A DNA stretch of 64,000 nt from Lachnospiraceae bacterium (lineage in GTDB: Bacteria; Bacillota; Clostridia; Lachnospirales; Lachnospiraceae): NCBI GenBank assembly GCA_017408735.1, contig JAFQUB010000009.1, positions 118,829-182,828 on the forward strand, given 5' to 3'. The translations under genes and the position numbers were made by a program. Positions 35,240-44,148 of the stretch are shown piece by piece (positions within the stretch are counted from its first letter, which is position 1; the number at the start of each line of letters is the position of its first letter). The notes below the pieces were generated by a model, which was not told where the DNA came from, made no database searches, and saw only the letters and a list, made by a program, of their open reading frames with translations.

Positions 35240-36752
35240 CTTTCTTCAATCTCCTTTCCAAACGACTGACACCTGCCGTCAAAATCATTACGATAATCAG
35301 ATATACCACTGCCACGGAACAAAGTGGAATCATTGCCTCATAAGTGTTGCTTCGGATAATATCTCCTGCTTTTGTCAAATCCATCAAGCCAATGTAACCC
35401 ACAATGGAGCTTTCCTTTAACAATGCAATAAATTCGTTACACATGGCCGGCAGTGCATTTTTTACCGCCTGTGGCAATATAATATAAATCATGGTCTGTC
35501 CGTATGTGAAACCAAGGCTTCTTCCTGCTTCAAACTGTCCGATTTCTATAGACATAATTCCGGCACGCACCGCTTCTGCCACATAGGCACCGGAATTCAA
35601 ACCAAATGCCAATATTGCCGCAAACAGCGGATTTACCTTTACTGCAGCAAAGACCACATAATACATAATCAACACCTGTACCATTACCGGTGTACCACGA
35701 AATACAGTCAGATATACCTTCGCAATTCCATTTAACACTTTTAATAAGGTTGATTTTTCTTCATTTCTGTCATGAGCCACACGAATGATTGCCAGTATAA
35801 ATCCTAAGATGATACCAATCATTCCTGCACAAATGGTAATTATCAAGGTATTTAACAAGCCTTGCGGAATATATTTCCATCTTCCCTGTTCTATAAAGGT
35901 CTGATGAAACTTTTCTTTTAAGGATAATTCGTTGGATGCATTTCCGTTATTTACAATAATTACCTGCTTTGCTGTGGTATAGCTTTCTGTAAAATCAATG
36001 TTTTTTAGTCTGTCCTCTGTCACTGTCATTCCGGCTACGCCCACATCTGCTTTCCCGGACTGAACCGCAATGATAATAGAATCAAACTCCATGTCAGATA
36101 CCACTAACTCCATACCCAATTGGTCGGCAACCGCCCGTGCCATGTCCACATCTATACCGGTGGCAACACCATTTTCATAATATTCATATGGTGGAAATGC
36201 CACATTTGTTGCCATGGTCAGGGTTCCGTTTTCTCTTACAATGCCTTCCGGTGACTGATATGGTGACTTTCCTTTGGTATCATCACCGATATAATTACTG
36301 ATAATGCTTGCCAAAGTTCCATTTTCTTTTAAGGTTGCCAATGCTTCATTAATGTTTGCTGTTAATTCCTGATTGTCTTTCGCCACACAAATCGCATATT
36401 CTTCTATGGCAAATTCCTCTTCCAAAATGGACAACTCGGAATTTTTGTTCGTAAATGCCACTGCCGGCTGTTCATCAATAATAACACAGTCCACTTTCCC
36501 CTGCTTTAACGCTTGAACTGCATCGGTTCCTTTATTAAAACGGGTAATTTTTGTTCCTGCTTCGTCCCCTTCATAATCGGAAGCATAAATATCACCGGTA
36601 GTGCCAATCTGTACACCGATATTTTTCCCCTCTAAATCGTCTACACAAGTAACTTCTGATACCTGTACCTCATCCTTTTTGCCGCACCCTGTAATTCCTA
36701 ATATGAATAACATCATCACTGCAATGCACAGTAAATATCGCTTTTTCTTCAT
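35229..36752 (-). CDS. Amino acid ABC transporter: permuted binding protein fused to permease
   Basis: A 507-residue fusion. A lipoprotein signal ends at LGITGC (Cys23). Residues 31-157 match the second lobe and tail of a typical amino-acid binding protein ([20 protein letters not shown], then GKVDCVIID, then [14 protein letters not shown]), whereas residues 174-268 match the first lobe ([38 protein letters not shown]). The two halves are therefore in reverse order, a circular permutation or overlapped tandem. Residues 297-500 are the membrane permease with the EAA loop [20 protein letters not shown] near 409-428. Behind AAAGGAAGAAGGC. The ATPase gene follows, giving a two-gene importer. Confidence 0.9.
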   Translation of the reverse strand: MKKKRYLLCIAVMMLFILGITGCGKKDEVQVSEVTCVDDLEGKNIGVQIGTTGDIYASDYEGDEAGTKITRFNKGTDAVQALKQGKVDCVIIDEQPAVAFTNKNSELSILEEEFAIEEYAICVAKDNQELTANINEALATLKENGTLASIISNYIGDDTKGKSPYQSPEGIVRENGTLTMATNVAFPPYEYYENGVATGIDVDMARAVADQLGMELVVSDMEFDSIIIAVQSGKADVGVAGMTVTEDRLKNIDFTESYTTAKQVIIVNNGNASNELSLKEKFHQTFIEQGRWKYIPQGLLNTLIITICAGMIGIILGFILAIIRVAHDRNEEKSTLLKVLNGIAKVYLTVFRGTPVMVQVLIMYYVVFAAVKVNPLFAAILAFGLNSGAYVAEAVRAGIMSIEIGQFEAGRSLGFTYGQTMIYIILPQAVKNALPAMCNEFIALLKESSIVGYIGLMDLTKAGDIIRSNTYEAMIPLCSVAVVYLIIVMILTAGVSRLERRLKKDAR

Positions 36753-36802
36753 GCCTTCTTCCTTTCTTCTGTTTTTGTCACTTTTTGTAACCTATGAACA
36801 TT

Positions 36803-36831
36803 ATCATACTTTATTTTAGGAAGATTCTCAA
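36803..36831 (-). promoter_or_regulatory. Promoter of the amino acid importer
   Basis: TTGAGA (36831-36826), 17-nt spacer, TATGAT (36808-36803) on the minus strand, about 50 bp before the ATG of the binding protein/permease gene. Confidence 0.65.
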
Positions 36832-36869
36832 TCTTTTTCTTATGTTTCTTAACTGGTATTTCACGGTAG

Positions 36870-38405
36870 CTACATTTCTACGATTCTTGTAGCTATTTTT
36901 TCACGGAATCTCACATCGTGGTCTACGATCAGCATCGTCGGTTGGTATGTCTGTAGCAGCTTTTCTATCTGCATTCTGGAAAATATATCTATGTAATTTA
37001 ATGGTTCGTCCCAAATATACAAATGTGCCGACTGTAACAGGCTTGCGGCTATCAGTACCTTCTTTTTCTGTCCTTCAGAATAATCCTCCATGTTTTTTGC
37101 AAATTGTGTCCGTTCCATATCCAACTGCCTTAAAATGGCACAAAACAGTGATTCATCCAGTTGTCTTTTTGCACAAAAGTCCTTGATATTTCCTGTCAAA
37201 AATGACGTATCCTGATGAATATAGGAAATTTCCAGACCGGAGGCCAAAGTAACGCTGCCTTCTTCTTCAAAGCCTTCTTTCTCTATCATACCGCTATGCT
37301 GCAAAATGCTTTTTATAAAGGTGGACTTTCCACAACCGTTTTTCCCATGCAAAAAGACTCTCTCGCCCTGACGGAGTTCAAAATCAAAATCAGAAAATAC
37401 TTCTTTTCCACTGTGATTTTCCTTTGACGGATATGCAATTTTATATTGCTTTGTGGAAACTAAAACTTCTTTGTGATGCTTCTTTGGCATAATTTTTAAA
37501 TCCACCGGAGCTTCTATATCCTGCAATAAGCCTTCTTTTTCCTGAATTTCTTTTTGGATTCTGTTTTCCATCTGTTTTACCCTGCTCTGCATTTTCTTTG
37601 TTTTCGCTCCAATGTATGCACGGGTGGAAATACTTCTATCATGGTCTTTTACCGGATCGTAGCCTATCTTGGTTTTCTCATTCTGATTTGCCCAATTGCG
37701 ACTTCGTTCCGATGCTTTTTCCAACTTCTGAATTTCCTTTTTATGTTTCTCATTTTCCGCTATGGAGAACGCATCTTTTCGACTTTTATTTTCCCACCAG
37801 CTTGAAAAGTTTCCGTTCTGCACTTCTATGGAATAACGGTTCAATACAAGGATATGGTCGATGCAGGCATCCAATAAATCCCGGTCGTGGGATACCAGTA
37901 TAAATCCTTTTTTCTTTTGCAGATATGATTTTACACATTCTCTGGCTTCTCCATCCAGATGATTAGTTGGCTCATCTATCAGCAGAAAATCATTTTCCCC
38001 GGAAAACAAAACTGCAAGCATTACTTTTGTCCGCTCTCCATGGCTCAGACTTTGAAACGGACGATACAACACCTCCGCTGAAAGTTCCAGCTTTTCCAGT
38101 TCGCATATCACCTTCCACAGTTCACAGCCCGGCTTTAATTCCTCGTAAAATTCACTGCAACTCTTTTCCATATTTTCCGAAGATATCGTATACGGAAAAT
38201 AGTCAAATACCGTAGATGTGGTTATCGCTCCCTGATACGAATATTTTCCCAAAAGCAACTGAAGAAAAGTGGTCTTTCCTTTTCCGTTTCTCCCCACAAA
38301 TCCCAGTTTCCAGTTGGTATCTACGGAAAATGATACATTTTCAAATATATTATCAAAGCTTCCCTCGTAACCATAAGTAAGGTTAGATACATTAATCAAT
38401 GCCAT
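36870..38405 (-). CDS. ABC-F ribosome protection protein, Lsa-like
   Basis: A 511-residue protein with two ABC domains and no membrane segments. It starts MALINVSNLTYGYEGSFDNI at 38405, behind AGGAGG with 7-nt spacing; the ATG two codons upstream is too close to that site. Walker A motifs are GRNGKGKTTFLQ near 38-49 and GKNGCGKSTFIKS near 352-364; signatures are LSHGERTKV near 119-127 and YSEGQKKKV near 434-442. Between the domains lies the basic, helical P-site tRNA interaction linker (about 200-305). It most resembles the Lsa/Vga group that rescues ribosomes from lincosamides, streptogramins A and pleuromutilins. A complex attenuator leader precedes it, supporting antibiotic-induced expression. 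Confidence 0.88.
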   Translation of the reverse strand: MALINVSNLTYGYEGSFDNIFENVSFSVDTNWKLGFVGRNGKGKTTFLQLLLGKYSYQGAITTSTVFDYFPYTISSENMEKSCSEFYEELKPGCELWKVICELEKLELSAEVLYRPFQSLSHGERTKVMLAVLFSGENDFLLIDEPTNHLDGEARECVKSYLQKKKGFILVSHDRDLLDACIDHILVLNRYSIEVQNGNFSSWWENKSRKDAFSIAENEKHKKEIQKLEKASERSRNWANQNEKTKIGYDPVKDHDRSISTRAYIGAKTKKMQSRVKQMENRIQKEIQEKEGLLQDIEAPVDLKIMPKKHHKEVLVSTKQYKIAYPSKENHSGKEVFSDFDFELRQGERVFLHGKNGCGKSTFIKSILQHSGMIEKEGFEEEGSVTLASGLEISYIHQDTSFLTGNIKDFCAKRQLDESLFCAILRQLDMERTQFAKNMEDYSEGQKKKVLIAASLLQSAHLYIWDEPLNYIDIFSRMQIEKLLQTYQPTMLIVDHDVRFREKIATRIVEM

Positions 38406-38416
38406 AAACATTCCTC

Positions 38417-38470
38417 CTAAAAAAAATCATTTGTTGCCAAATGATTTTGATTCACATATTCTAACCTCAT
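38417..38470 (-). CDS. Possible second leader peptide of the ABC-F gene
   Basis: A 17-codon frame, MRLEYVNQNHLATNDFF, runs through the proximal terminator stem and stops at TAG that overlaps the ABC-F ribosome site. It has no clear Shine-Dalgarno sequence of its own; a TATAAT just upstream could give a leaderless start. Translation of it would melt the proximal hairpin. Speculative. Confidence 0.3.
   Translation of the reverse strand: MRLEYVNQNHLATNDFF
38419..38448 (-). terminator. Proximal attenuator hairpin of the ABC-F gene
   Basis: AAAATCATTTG and CAAATGATTTT (arms 38448-38438 and 38433-38423 on the minus strand) form an 11-bp stem with a 4-nt loop, leading straight into eight T and then the AGGAGG of the ABC-F gene. 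Its position immediately before the ribosome site is that of a transcription attenuator. Confidence 0.8.
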
Positions 38471-38555
38471 AAATTATAGTTGTTTTGGGTGCTATATTAT
38501 AAATTTTATATATTTTACCTATGTATTTTCACAACTAAAATTATTTTTTTATACC

Positions 38556-38690
38556 AAAAAAGAGAGGTTATGAGAATCATAATCCACTTTTGGCAACATG
38601 ATAAAACAGGATGTTTTCAAAACACCTGCACTAATAATAGTTATTCATGTTTCTCAAAAGTCGATTATCTTCTCATCTTTTCACCTCTCT
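38556..38690 (-). terminator. Distal long attenuator hairpin of the ABC-F leader
   Basis: On the minus strand the 5' arm starting at 38690 pairs in order with the 3' arm ending at 38561: AGAGAGGT with ACCTCTCT, ATGAGAA with TTCTCAT, ATAATC with GATTAT, ACTTTT with AAAAGT and CATGA with TCATG; the apex holds a further CAGG-TGTTTT hairpin. T-rich sequence (38561-38556) follows. The 5' arm contains the ribosome site and coding sequence of the MRR leader peptide, so a ribosome held there would break this terminator. Confidence 0.82.
38665..38676 (-). CDS. Leader peptide MRR of the ABC-F gene
   Basis: ATG AGA AGA TAA, preceded at 5 nt by the strong site GAGAGAGGTG (38691-38682). A three-codon leader ORF buried in the 5' arm of an intrinsic terminator is the classical setting for ribosome-stalling attenuation of antibiotic resistance genes. 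Stalling by a 50S-binding drug would free the downstream arm and allow read-through. Confidence 0.65.
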   Translation of the reverse strand: MRR

Positions 38691-38706
38691 CGTAAATGTT
38701 GGTTTT

Positions 38707-38735
38707 AGTATATAGGAATTTGGTGGGGATGTCAA
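38707..38735 (-). promoter_or_regulatory. Promoter of the ABC-F leader transcript
   Basis: TTGACA (38735-38730), 17-nt spacer, TATACT (38712-38707) on the minus strand. Transcription would start near 38700, giving a leader of about 295 nt before the ABC-F start codon. Confidence 0.8.
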
Positions 38736-38795
38736 CCTTGAGGTGACAGATTAATTTTTTCGAAAATATATAAAAAACTTCTCTTTCATTTTTGG

Positions 38796-38823
38796 TTGAA
38801 CAAATAGGTCGGAAACGTATAAA
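38796..38823 (+). promoter_or_regulatory. Promoter of the DUF4143 ATPase gene
   Basis: TTGAAC (38796-38801), 16-nt spacer, TATAAA (38818-38823), about 95 bp upstream of the ATG. Nothing else is seen in 38740-38917. Confidence 0.5.
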
Positions 38824-38917
38824 ATATTCAACGGCACTTTAGCATGTAAAAGCAAAAATATCTTGGCTGAATAAAAGTTACAAAACCGTCTTAAATATGC
38901 AGTAAAGGAGATTGACT

Positions 38918-40171
38918 ATGGATATGAAACGAGATAAATACCTAAATGATTTGATTAACCGTATGCATAATGGAATGATAAAGGTCGTCACAGGTATTCG
39001 AAGATGTGGAAAATCCTATCTACTTTTTAATATTTTCAAAAATTATCTGTTAGAACAGTGTGTACCAGCATCGCATATCATTATGATTGAGTTGGATCAG
39101 CGAAAGAATAAAAAATATCGCGACCCGGATGTAATATTAGATTACATTGAATCATTGATTGTGGACGATGAGCAATACTATATTATGCTCGACGAAATTC
39201 AAATGCTGCAAGATTTCGAAGAAGTGTTAAATTCCTTGCTTCATATTAAAAATGCAGATATATATGTAACTGGAAGTAATTCGAAGTTCTTATCTAAAGA
39301 TGTAATTACAGAATTTAGAGGTAGAGGTGATAAAATTCACATTTTCCCATTGACTTTTAAAGAATTTATGGAAGCATATGACGGAGATATGTATCATGGA
39401 TGGGCAGAATATGTTGTGTATGGCGGTCTTCCGCTGACTGTTACCATGAAAACAGAAGAACAGAAGATTAGTTATTTGACAAATCTTTTCAAAGAAACGT
39501 ATTTGAAAGATATTATCGAAAGACACCATATTGAGAAAACACAAGAATTGGAAGATTTAATAAATATTTTGGCTTCGGCTATTGGTTCGCTGACGAATCC
39601 ACCAAAGATTGAGGCTACCTTTAAAAGTACAATTCAGTCAACAATCAGTTTGAATACAATTAGACAATATATAGAACATCTGGAAGATGCTTTCATTATA
39701 AATAAGGCAAACCGTTATAATGTGAAAGGCAGAAAATATATTGGTACACCTTTAAAATATTATTTTGGAGATGTGGGGCTTAGAAATGCAAGGTTAGGTT
39801 TCAGACAAGTTGAAGAATCACACCTTATGGAAAATATCATTTACAACGAATTACGAAGCCGAGGATATTCCGTAGATGTGGGTGTCGTAGAAAAACGCAG
39901 TACAACTGAAGATGGTAAAGAGGTAAAGAACCAGTTAGAAATTGACTTTGTAGCAAATCTTGGCAGCAAACGTTACTACATTCAATCCGCTTTCAGTATG
40001 CCAACGGAAGAGAAACGTATGCAAGAAAAAGCTTCTCTTATCAATATAAACGATTCGTTCAAGAAAATTATTGTTGTTAAGGATGTTGTAAATATCACAA
40101 GAGATGAAACCGGAATTACCACAATGAGTATCTATGATTTCTTACTAAAGGAGAACAGTTTGGAATTGTAA
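38918..40171 (+). CDS. AAA+ ATPase with DUF4143 domain
   Basis: A 417-residue protein, starting MDMKRDKYLNDLINRMHNGM at 38918 with AAAGGAG 7 nt upstream (an earlier TTG is less likely). Residues 20-175 form an AAA domain: Walker A TGIRRCGKSYLLF near 25-37, Walker B YYIMLDEIQML near 87-97 and the sensor VTGSNSKFLSKD near 119-130. The C-terminal DUF4143 region spans about 190-390 and ends with a nuclease-like fold (EIDFVANLGSKRYYIQSA). These proteins are frequent and often phase-associated or horizontally acquired in gut anaerobes; the biochemical role is unknown. Monocistronic, with a terminator 17 bp downstream. Confidence 0.88.
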   Translation: MDMKRDKYLNDLINRMHNGMIKVVTGIRRCGKSYLLFNIFKNYLLEQCVPASHIIMIELDQRKNKKYRDPDVILDYIESLIVDDEQYYIMLDEIQMLQDFEEVLNSLLHIKNADIYVTGSNSKFLSKDVITEFRGRGDKIHIFPLTFKEFMEAYDGDMYHGWAEYVVYGGLPLTVTMKTEEQKISYLTNLFKETYLKDIIERHHIEKTQELEDLINILASAIGSLTNPPKIEATFKSTIQSTISLNTIRQYIEHLEDAFIINKANRYNVKGRKYIGTPLKYYFGDVGLRNARLGFRQVEESHLMENIIYNELRSRGYSVDVGVVEKRSTTEDGKEVKNQLEIDFVANLGSKRYYIQSAFSMPTEEKRMQEKASLININDSFKKIIVVKDVVNITRDETGITTMSIYDFLLKENSLEL

Positions 40172-40187
40172 CTTGTATCACTGAGGG

Positions 40188-40226
40188 AAGCTCCAAGAAT
40201 TAAATTGTTTAACATTCTTGGAGCTT
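40188..40226 (+). terminator. Terminator of the DUF4143 ATPase gene
   Basis: A perfect 13-bp stem, AAGCTCCAAGAAT (40188-40200) with its complement (40214-40226), followed by a short weak T-tract. It probably serves both strands. Confidence 0.8.
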
Positions 40227-40297
40227 TATATGTCACTCTAAATTACACGCCTTCACCCAACGTAGTCACCAAAGAACTAACTCGTTTCGTACGATTT

Positions 40298-40873
40298 TTA
40301 TATCCTCTTCCCTATTTTATTGACAAGTCCAAAGGCTACCATTGCTGCCAAGCCCCCTGCTACAATACCTCCCAGAATATCAGAAGGATAATGCACCATC
40401 AAATAATTTCTCGAGATTCCCATTACTACAACAAATAGAAATAACCACCATCTGTGCTTGTTTTGGGAATTTAAAACAACTGCAGTAACCGATGCCATGG
40501 CTGCGGTTGTGTGGCCGGAAGGAAATGAATATTCCGGTTCCTTTATACCACCAACAAATTCCCACCACTCATAGTAAATTCCTGTAGTATCTATAAATGG
40601 TCGAGGCCTTGCCACATAATTTTTTACAACCACATTTGTAATTACCGCACCAAAAACAATCGCCAAAAGCACGCAAACACCCATTTTTCTGGTCTTTTTG
40701 AAACATAACAACACCAGTCCCAGAACAATCTCTGCAATTCCCCAGTTACCCAAACTGCTAATCCACATGAATAAAGGAGTTACCGCACCTTCTGTAGCAA
40801 CCGCCAACTGATGCAAACTGTTCAAAATCATATAATCATACTGTGCAAAAAATGAGTTTAACCACTCAGCCAT
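40298..40873 (-). CDS. PAP2-family membrane phosphatase
   Basis: A 191-residue membrane protein with about five helices. The three PAP2 signatures are KNYVARPRPF near residues 85-94, PSGHTTAA near 118-125 (catalytic His) and SRNYLMVHYPSD near 156-167. Start at 40873 is behind AAGGAGGCATTTAATTTT; the ATG overlaps the Nudix stop by 8 nt (ATGGCTGA). Likely removes phosphate from lipid carriers such as undecaprenyl diphosphate or phosphatidic acid on the outer face of the membrane. Confidence 0.92.
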   Translation of the reverse strand: MAEWLNSFFAQYDYMILNSLHQLAVATEGAVTPLFMWISSLGNWGIAEIVLGLVLLCFKKTRKMGVCVLLAIVFGAVITNVVVKNYVARPRPFIDTTGIYYEWWEFVGGIKEPEYSFPSGHTTAAMASVTAVVLNSQNKHRWWLFLFVVVMGISRNYLMVHYPSDILGGIVAGGLAAMVAFGLVNKIGKRI

Positions 40874-41375
40874 TAAAATTAAATGCCTCCTTAATGCTAT
40901 TATAATGCAAAAACTTGCCTTCCTTGGCAATAGCTTCAATTTCCTCTGCTGTAGCAAACATATATCCATCTGTTTCTGCTTCCTGCAAGTGTAAGTCCTG
41001 TTCTTCGATATCTCCGGTAAAGCGATATACATCTACAAAATAATTATCCCCTTCTTCTGGATTTTCTCTCTTATATGTAAATAAAAATTCTTTTTCAAGG
41101 TTAGTGGTTTCTAACCCCGTTTCCTCACTGACTTCTCTTATCACTGCTTCCTCGGAATCTTCTCCTGCCTGTGCTGCACCACCGGATACTTCCCACCAGC
41201 CGGCTGCCCACTGTTTTGTCATTACCCGCTTTGTAATCAGAAATTTCCCATCTGTTCTCCGAACCACACCTAACACAGTCAGATGATATTCTCCATCTTT
41301 CAAGCGAAAATCATTGCGTTCCATGGTACGCCCCGTTCTCTGCTTATCTTTATCATAAATATCCCATAATTCCAT
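40866..41375 (-). CDS. Nudix hydrolase
   Basis: A 169-residue protein with a full Nudix box from residue 65: GGAAQAGEDSEEAVIREVSE followed by ETGLE, fitting the G-x5-E-x7-REUxEExGU pattern. The N-terminal LWDIYDKDKQRTGRTMERND resembles the isopentenyl-diphosphate isomerase-like/YfcD-type Nudix subgroup. It hydrolyses a nucleoside diphosphate linked to another group. Translationally coupled to PAP2. Confidence 0.92.
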   Translation of the reverse strand: MELWDIYDKDKQRTGRTMERNDFRLKDGEYHLTVLGVVRRTDGKFLITKRVMTKQWAAGWWEVSGGAAQAGEDSEEAVIREVSEETGLETTNLEKEFLFTYKRENPEEGDNYFVDVYRFTGDIEEQDLHLQEAETDGYMFATAEEIEAIAKEGKFLHYNSIKEAFNFNG

Positions 41376-41493
41376 AATGTAATGTTCTGCCTTTCGTTTT
41401 TCTGACTATTATACCACAGGCAGCGTTCAAACTCTATAGCTTCCTAAGATTTTCTAAGAATAGAGGGGAATGCCCCACTGTCTGAATTGTACA

Positions 41494-42357
41494 CTAAGTG
41501 TGACTCAACACTGAAATCATAAGCTTTTCAAAATCTCTCCATATCTCTCCTTTCACAAAAAATGTACAATCTTCTTTCTGTAACTCTGACATTTCCCAAC
41601 CTATGGTTTCTAGTGGTGAAAATCCTAATTTTACATTTCGGATTTTTTCTCCAAAGGCAACTATAATTTTATCTAAATCCACTTTCTGCTCTGAAAAAAC
41701 TTGTTGCAGGTTCAACACTTCCCCTTCTATTTCTGCGATTGCATATGCATTCTGGCTTTCTATGTAAAATACATTTTCCTGCATAAACTTTGTTACATAG
41801 AACATGACTAATTCCTTTTTATTTTCCTGTTCCATACTGCTTTGACAAATGCTTTTTTCAATAATGTTTTCTAATGTTTTCCACTGCTTTGGCTGATTCA
41901 TTGGAAGCATAACGGCACTTGCTCTTTCTGTATTGTGAACCGTTTTAGAATACTGATATTCTTTGGCTTTTTGGAATCCAAATTTTGGGTAAAATTCCAA
42001 GACATCATCACCGCCAAACAGGAAAAATCCATCTGTTTTATCCTGAAAGTCCTGCTCTATCTTTTCCATAATCTTTCTAATCAATCCTTGATTTCTTTCA
42101 CTTTCCTCTGTCATTACCGTTCCCAACTGTATCAGCTTCACATGTCTTCCTGCCATATTAAATTCCATTGGATTTACAGACACATTGGCAACAACCTTAT
42201 CATCTTTTACACAAACATATGGAAGATAATTTTCTTTCCAGTATCCGTTTTGATACCAGTCCTCAAAATCTAATCCAAACGTTTTTATGGATAACTCACA
42301 AAAACTCCTTCTCATTTCTTCGTTAGTTCTGTCTAACTTTATAAATTTATAACTCAT
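41494..42357 (-). CDS. GNAT-family N-acetyltransferase
   Basis: A 287-residue protein with an N-terminal GNAT domain: VANVSVNPMEFNMAGRHVKL near 57-76, QLGTVMTEESERNQGLIRKI near 77-96 (acetyl-CoA loop, with ERNQGL replacing the usual RGxGx) and FGGDDVLEFYPKFGFQKAKE near 113-132. The C-terminal 130 residues are of unknown fold, as in Eis-like or DUF-fused acetyltransferases. AGAGGGAAAAAC precedes the ATG. Substrate unknown. Confidence 0.88.
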   Translation of the reverse strand: MSYKFIKLDRTNEEMRRSFCELSIKTFGLDFEDWYQNGYWKENYLPYVCVKDDKVVANVSVNPMEFNMAGRHVKLIQLGTVMTEESERNQGLIRKIMEKIEQDFQDKTDGFFLFGGDDVLEFYPKFGFQKAKEYQYSKTVHNTERASAVMLPMNQPKQWKTLENIIEKSICQSSMEQENKKELVMFYVTKFMQENVFYIESQNAYAIAEIEGEVLNLQQVFSEQKVDLDKIIVAFGEKIRNVKLGFSPLETIGWEMSELQKEDCTFFVKGEIWRDFEKLMISVLSHT

Positions 42358-42374
42358 GTTTTTCCCTCTTTTCT

Positions 42375-42514
42375 TTATCGTTTTCTTAATCCGTTTCTTC
42401 TAATAGAATCCAATTCTTCTGCACTGAGCGTTCCTTCTTTGTATAATCTCATATATCATCCATGTCCTGCTCTTTTAAGGCCTGAATAAATATTTTTGAA
42501 TAAATATCTCTCAT
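42375..42514 (-). pseudogene. Frameshifted remnant of a small gene
   Basis: The minus strand encodes MRDIYSKIFIQALKEQDMDD from 42514, ending at a stop, after which the next frame gives RLYKEGTLSAEELDSIRRNG and the end LRKR. A single frameshift would join them into a protein of about 45 residues. No strong ribosome site is seen. The rest of 42515-42699 is A+T-rich with no recognisable feature. Confidence 0.3.
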
Positions 42515-42699
42515 CCTTAGTCTTCTCCATAATTAAAATTTGTTTTTGCTACAACTTATACTCTTATTATACAGACTGGCTGTCTACTATTCTATCTCAT
42601 ACATTTTTAGAAAAAATTTTGAGCCAAATTTTCCAAAACTCACTAATTCACATATTTAAAAAGCGTAGCAGTCGAAACCACTACACTTTTTGTAACTTA

Positions 42700-43464
42700 T
42701 TACTGTTTATCCACCCAATATCGGATTGCCTGCTCTAAGAAATTAGCACATCCGTCCACTTGTTTATCATAGTATGCACGGAAACGCTTATCTGAAATAT
42801 AGGCTGTTGCAATGGCTTTATGGGCTTCTTTGGTATATTTTTTCCAAGTCATTTCAAGCCACTCTTTGTGGAGAAGAACAATTTTTTCAGCTTCTTCACT
42901 TTCCGGTGTAACTCCTGACAAAACCGCTTCCTTTAAACGTTCCTTGATTTCTGTTTCAAGATGTTCAAAATGTTCCCAGTCTTTCTGTGTCATGTTCAAA
43001 ATCTTTTTATTGGATGCATCCATTTCTTCATCGCCGTATTTCTGGCGTACTTCTGCACCGTACTTTTCTTCGTTTTCGTTTACTATTCTCTGTTTGAAAG
43101 CTTCAAATTTTTCTTTATCACTCATTTCATATTCTCCCTTCATTGACAAAATCGTCTGCTTTACTGTTCGAATCAAAGAGTTGGTATATTCCCTTTGTTC
43201 CTCCAGCTCCAGAAGATGTTCCTCCAATGCTTTCATAATATCAAAGTCATCCTGATAAAGAATCTTTTGAATGCTTTTTAAATCAAATCCTCTTTCCCGG
43301 TAAAATAGAATCTGCTGTAACAGTGTCACCTCTTTTTCGCCGTAATACCGATATCCGGCTTCGCTGACATCAAGGGGCTTCAAAAGTCCGATTTCATCAT
43401 AATACCGTAACGTGCGTGCACTCACTCCGGCTAAGTTGGATAACTCTCTAATACTATATTTCAT
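42700..43464 (-). CDS. MerR-family regulator with TipAS drug-binding domain
   Basis: A 254-residue protein starting MKYSIRELSNLAGVSARTLR at 43464, behind AGAGGAGGTAATCAT. The N-terminal MerR helix-turn-helix and wing (SEAGYRYYGEKEVTLLQQIL) cover 1-70, a dimerisation coiled coil follows to about 120, and a TipAS domain (about 140-250; typical EFEAFKQRIVNENEEKYGAE-type region and DKRFRAYYDKQVDGCANFLE) closes the protein. TipAS binds thiopeptides and other hydrophobic drugs. It likely activates its own promoter, which has the MerR 19-bp spacer at 43490-43520. Confidence 0.93.
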   Translation of the reverse strand: MKYSIRELSNLAGVSARTLRYYDEIGLLKPLDVSEAGYRYYGEKEVTLLQQILFYRERGFDLKSIQKILYQDDFDIMKALEEHLLELEEQREYTNSLIRTVKQTILSMKGEYEMSDKEKFEAFKQRIVNENEEKYGAEVRQKYGDEEMDASNKKILNMTQKDWEHFEHLETEIKERLKEAVLSGVTPESEEAEKIVLLHKEWLEMTWKKYTKEAHKAIATAYISDKRFRAYYDKQVDGCANFLEQAIRYWVDKQ

Positions 43465-43489
43465 ATGATTACCTCCTCTGGCTGAATTA

Positions 43490-43520
43490 AGCATACTTCT
43501 TTACGTTACGTCAAAGTCAA
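43490..43520 (-). promoter_or_regulatory. MerR-type promoter with 19-bp spacer
   Basis: TTGACT (43520-43515) and TATGCT (43495-43490) are 19 nt apart on the minus strand; the spacer contains the near-palindrome GACGTAACGTAAAG. Extended spacers with a central dyad are the mark of MerR-activated promoters. Confidence 0.75.
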
Positions 43521-43581
43521 GAGGGAATTTGAAGTTTTTTTATTTACTCACAATATAGTATAGAAACTTAGTAAACCAATT

Positions 43582-44148
43582 TTATATTCCAACTAAATCA
43601 ACAATTTTTTCTTTGGTCCACTCCTCATTTTCCCAATAAAAAACTTCTTCTTTTCGTTTCTTAAAAATTCGAAATGGTACACTGGAATTATCATAGACGT
43701 GCATAACATCACTTACTTTAACCACCTCTGGTATCAATGCCAGTGCCTTTTTATACCGAGTTCTAATCTTTTCTTCGGGAACACCATGACCGCCAACCGC
43801 TTCTCTTGACTCCACACGAAAAACATTAATATTAACATCGGAAGTTAACACATATATGCAACGAATAAAATATCCTTGTTCTTTTGCCTTTTGAAGTAGT
43901 TTTAAATTACGGTCTGTTGACATTACTGTTTCAAATGTAAAACTCTTTTTTTCTGTAATTGCCTTTTCACGCATACTTTCAGCTAACTGCGCCGCTTCTA
44001 AATCACTACAATAATTCGTTCGTTTGATATCGTCCGCATTGATATAAGGTTCTATTACTTTTGCCATTTTAGTGATTGTCGATTTTCCACTTCCATTTGG
44101 TCCCGCAAACACAATTATTTCCGGAAGCCTTTTATTCGGTTGTTGCAT
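43582..44148 (-). CDS. Zeta-toxin-family kinase
   Basis: A 188-residue protein starting MQQPNKRLPEIIVFAGPNGS at 44148, behind GGGAGGAGAAAGT. It has a P-loop GPNGSGKSTITK near 16-27, INADDIKR near 39-46 and the conserved SFTFETVMST near 71-80, all as in zeta toxins that phosphorylate UDP-N-acetylglucosamine or related sugars. It overlaps the upstream small gene by 17 nt, as expected of a toxin behind its antitoxin. Confidence 0.88.
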   Translation of the reverse strand: MQQPNKRLPEIIVFAGPNGSGKSTITKMAKVIEPYINADDIKRTNYCSDLEAAQLAESMREKAITEKKSFTFETVMSTDRNLKLLQKAKEQGYFIRCIYVLTSDVNINVFRVESREAVGGHGVPEEKIRTRYKKALALIPEVVKVSDVMHVYDNSSVPFRIFKKRKEEVFYWENEEWTKEKIVDLVGI

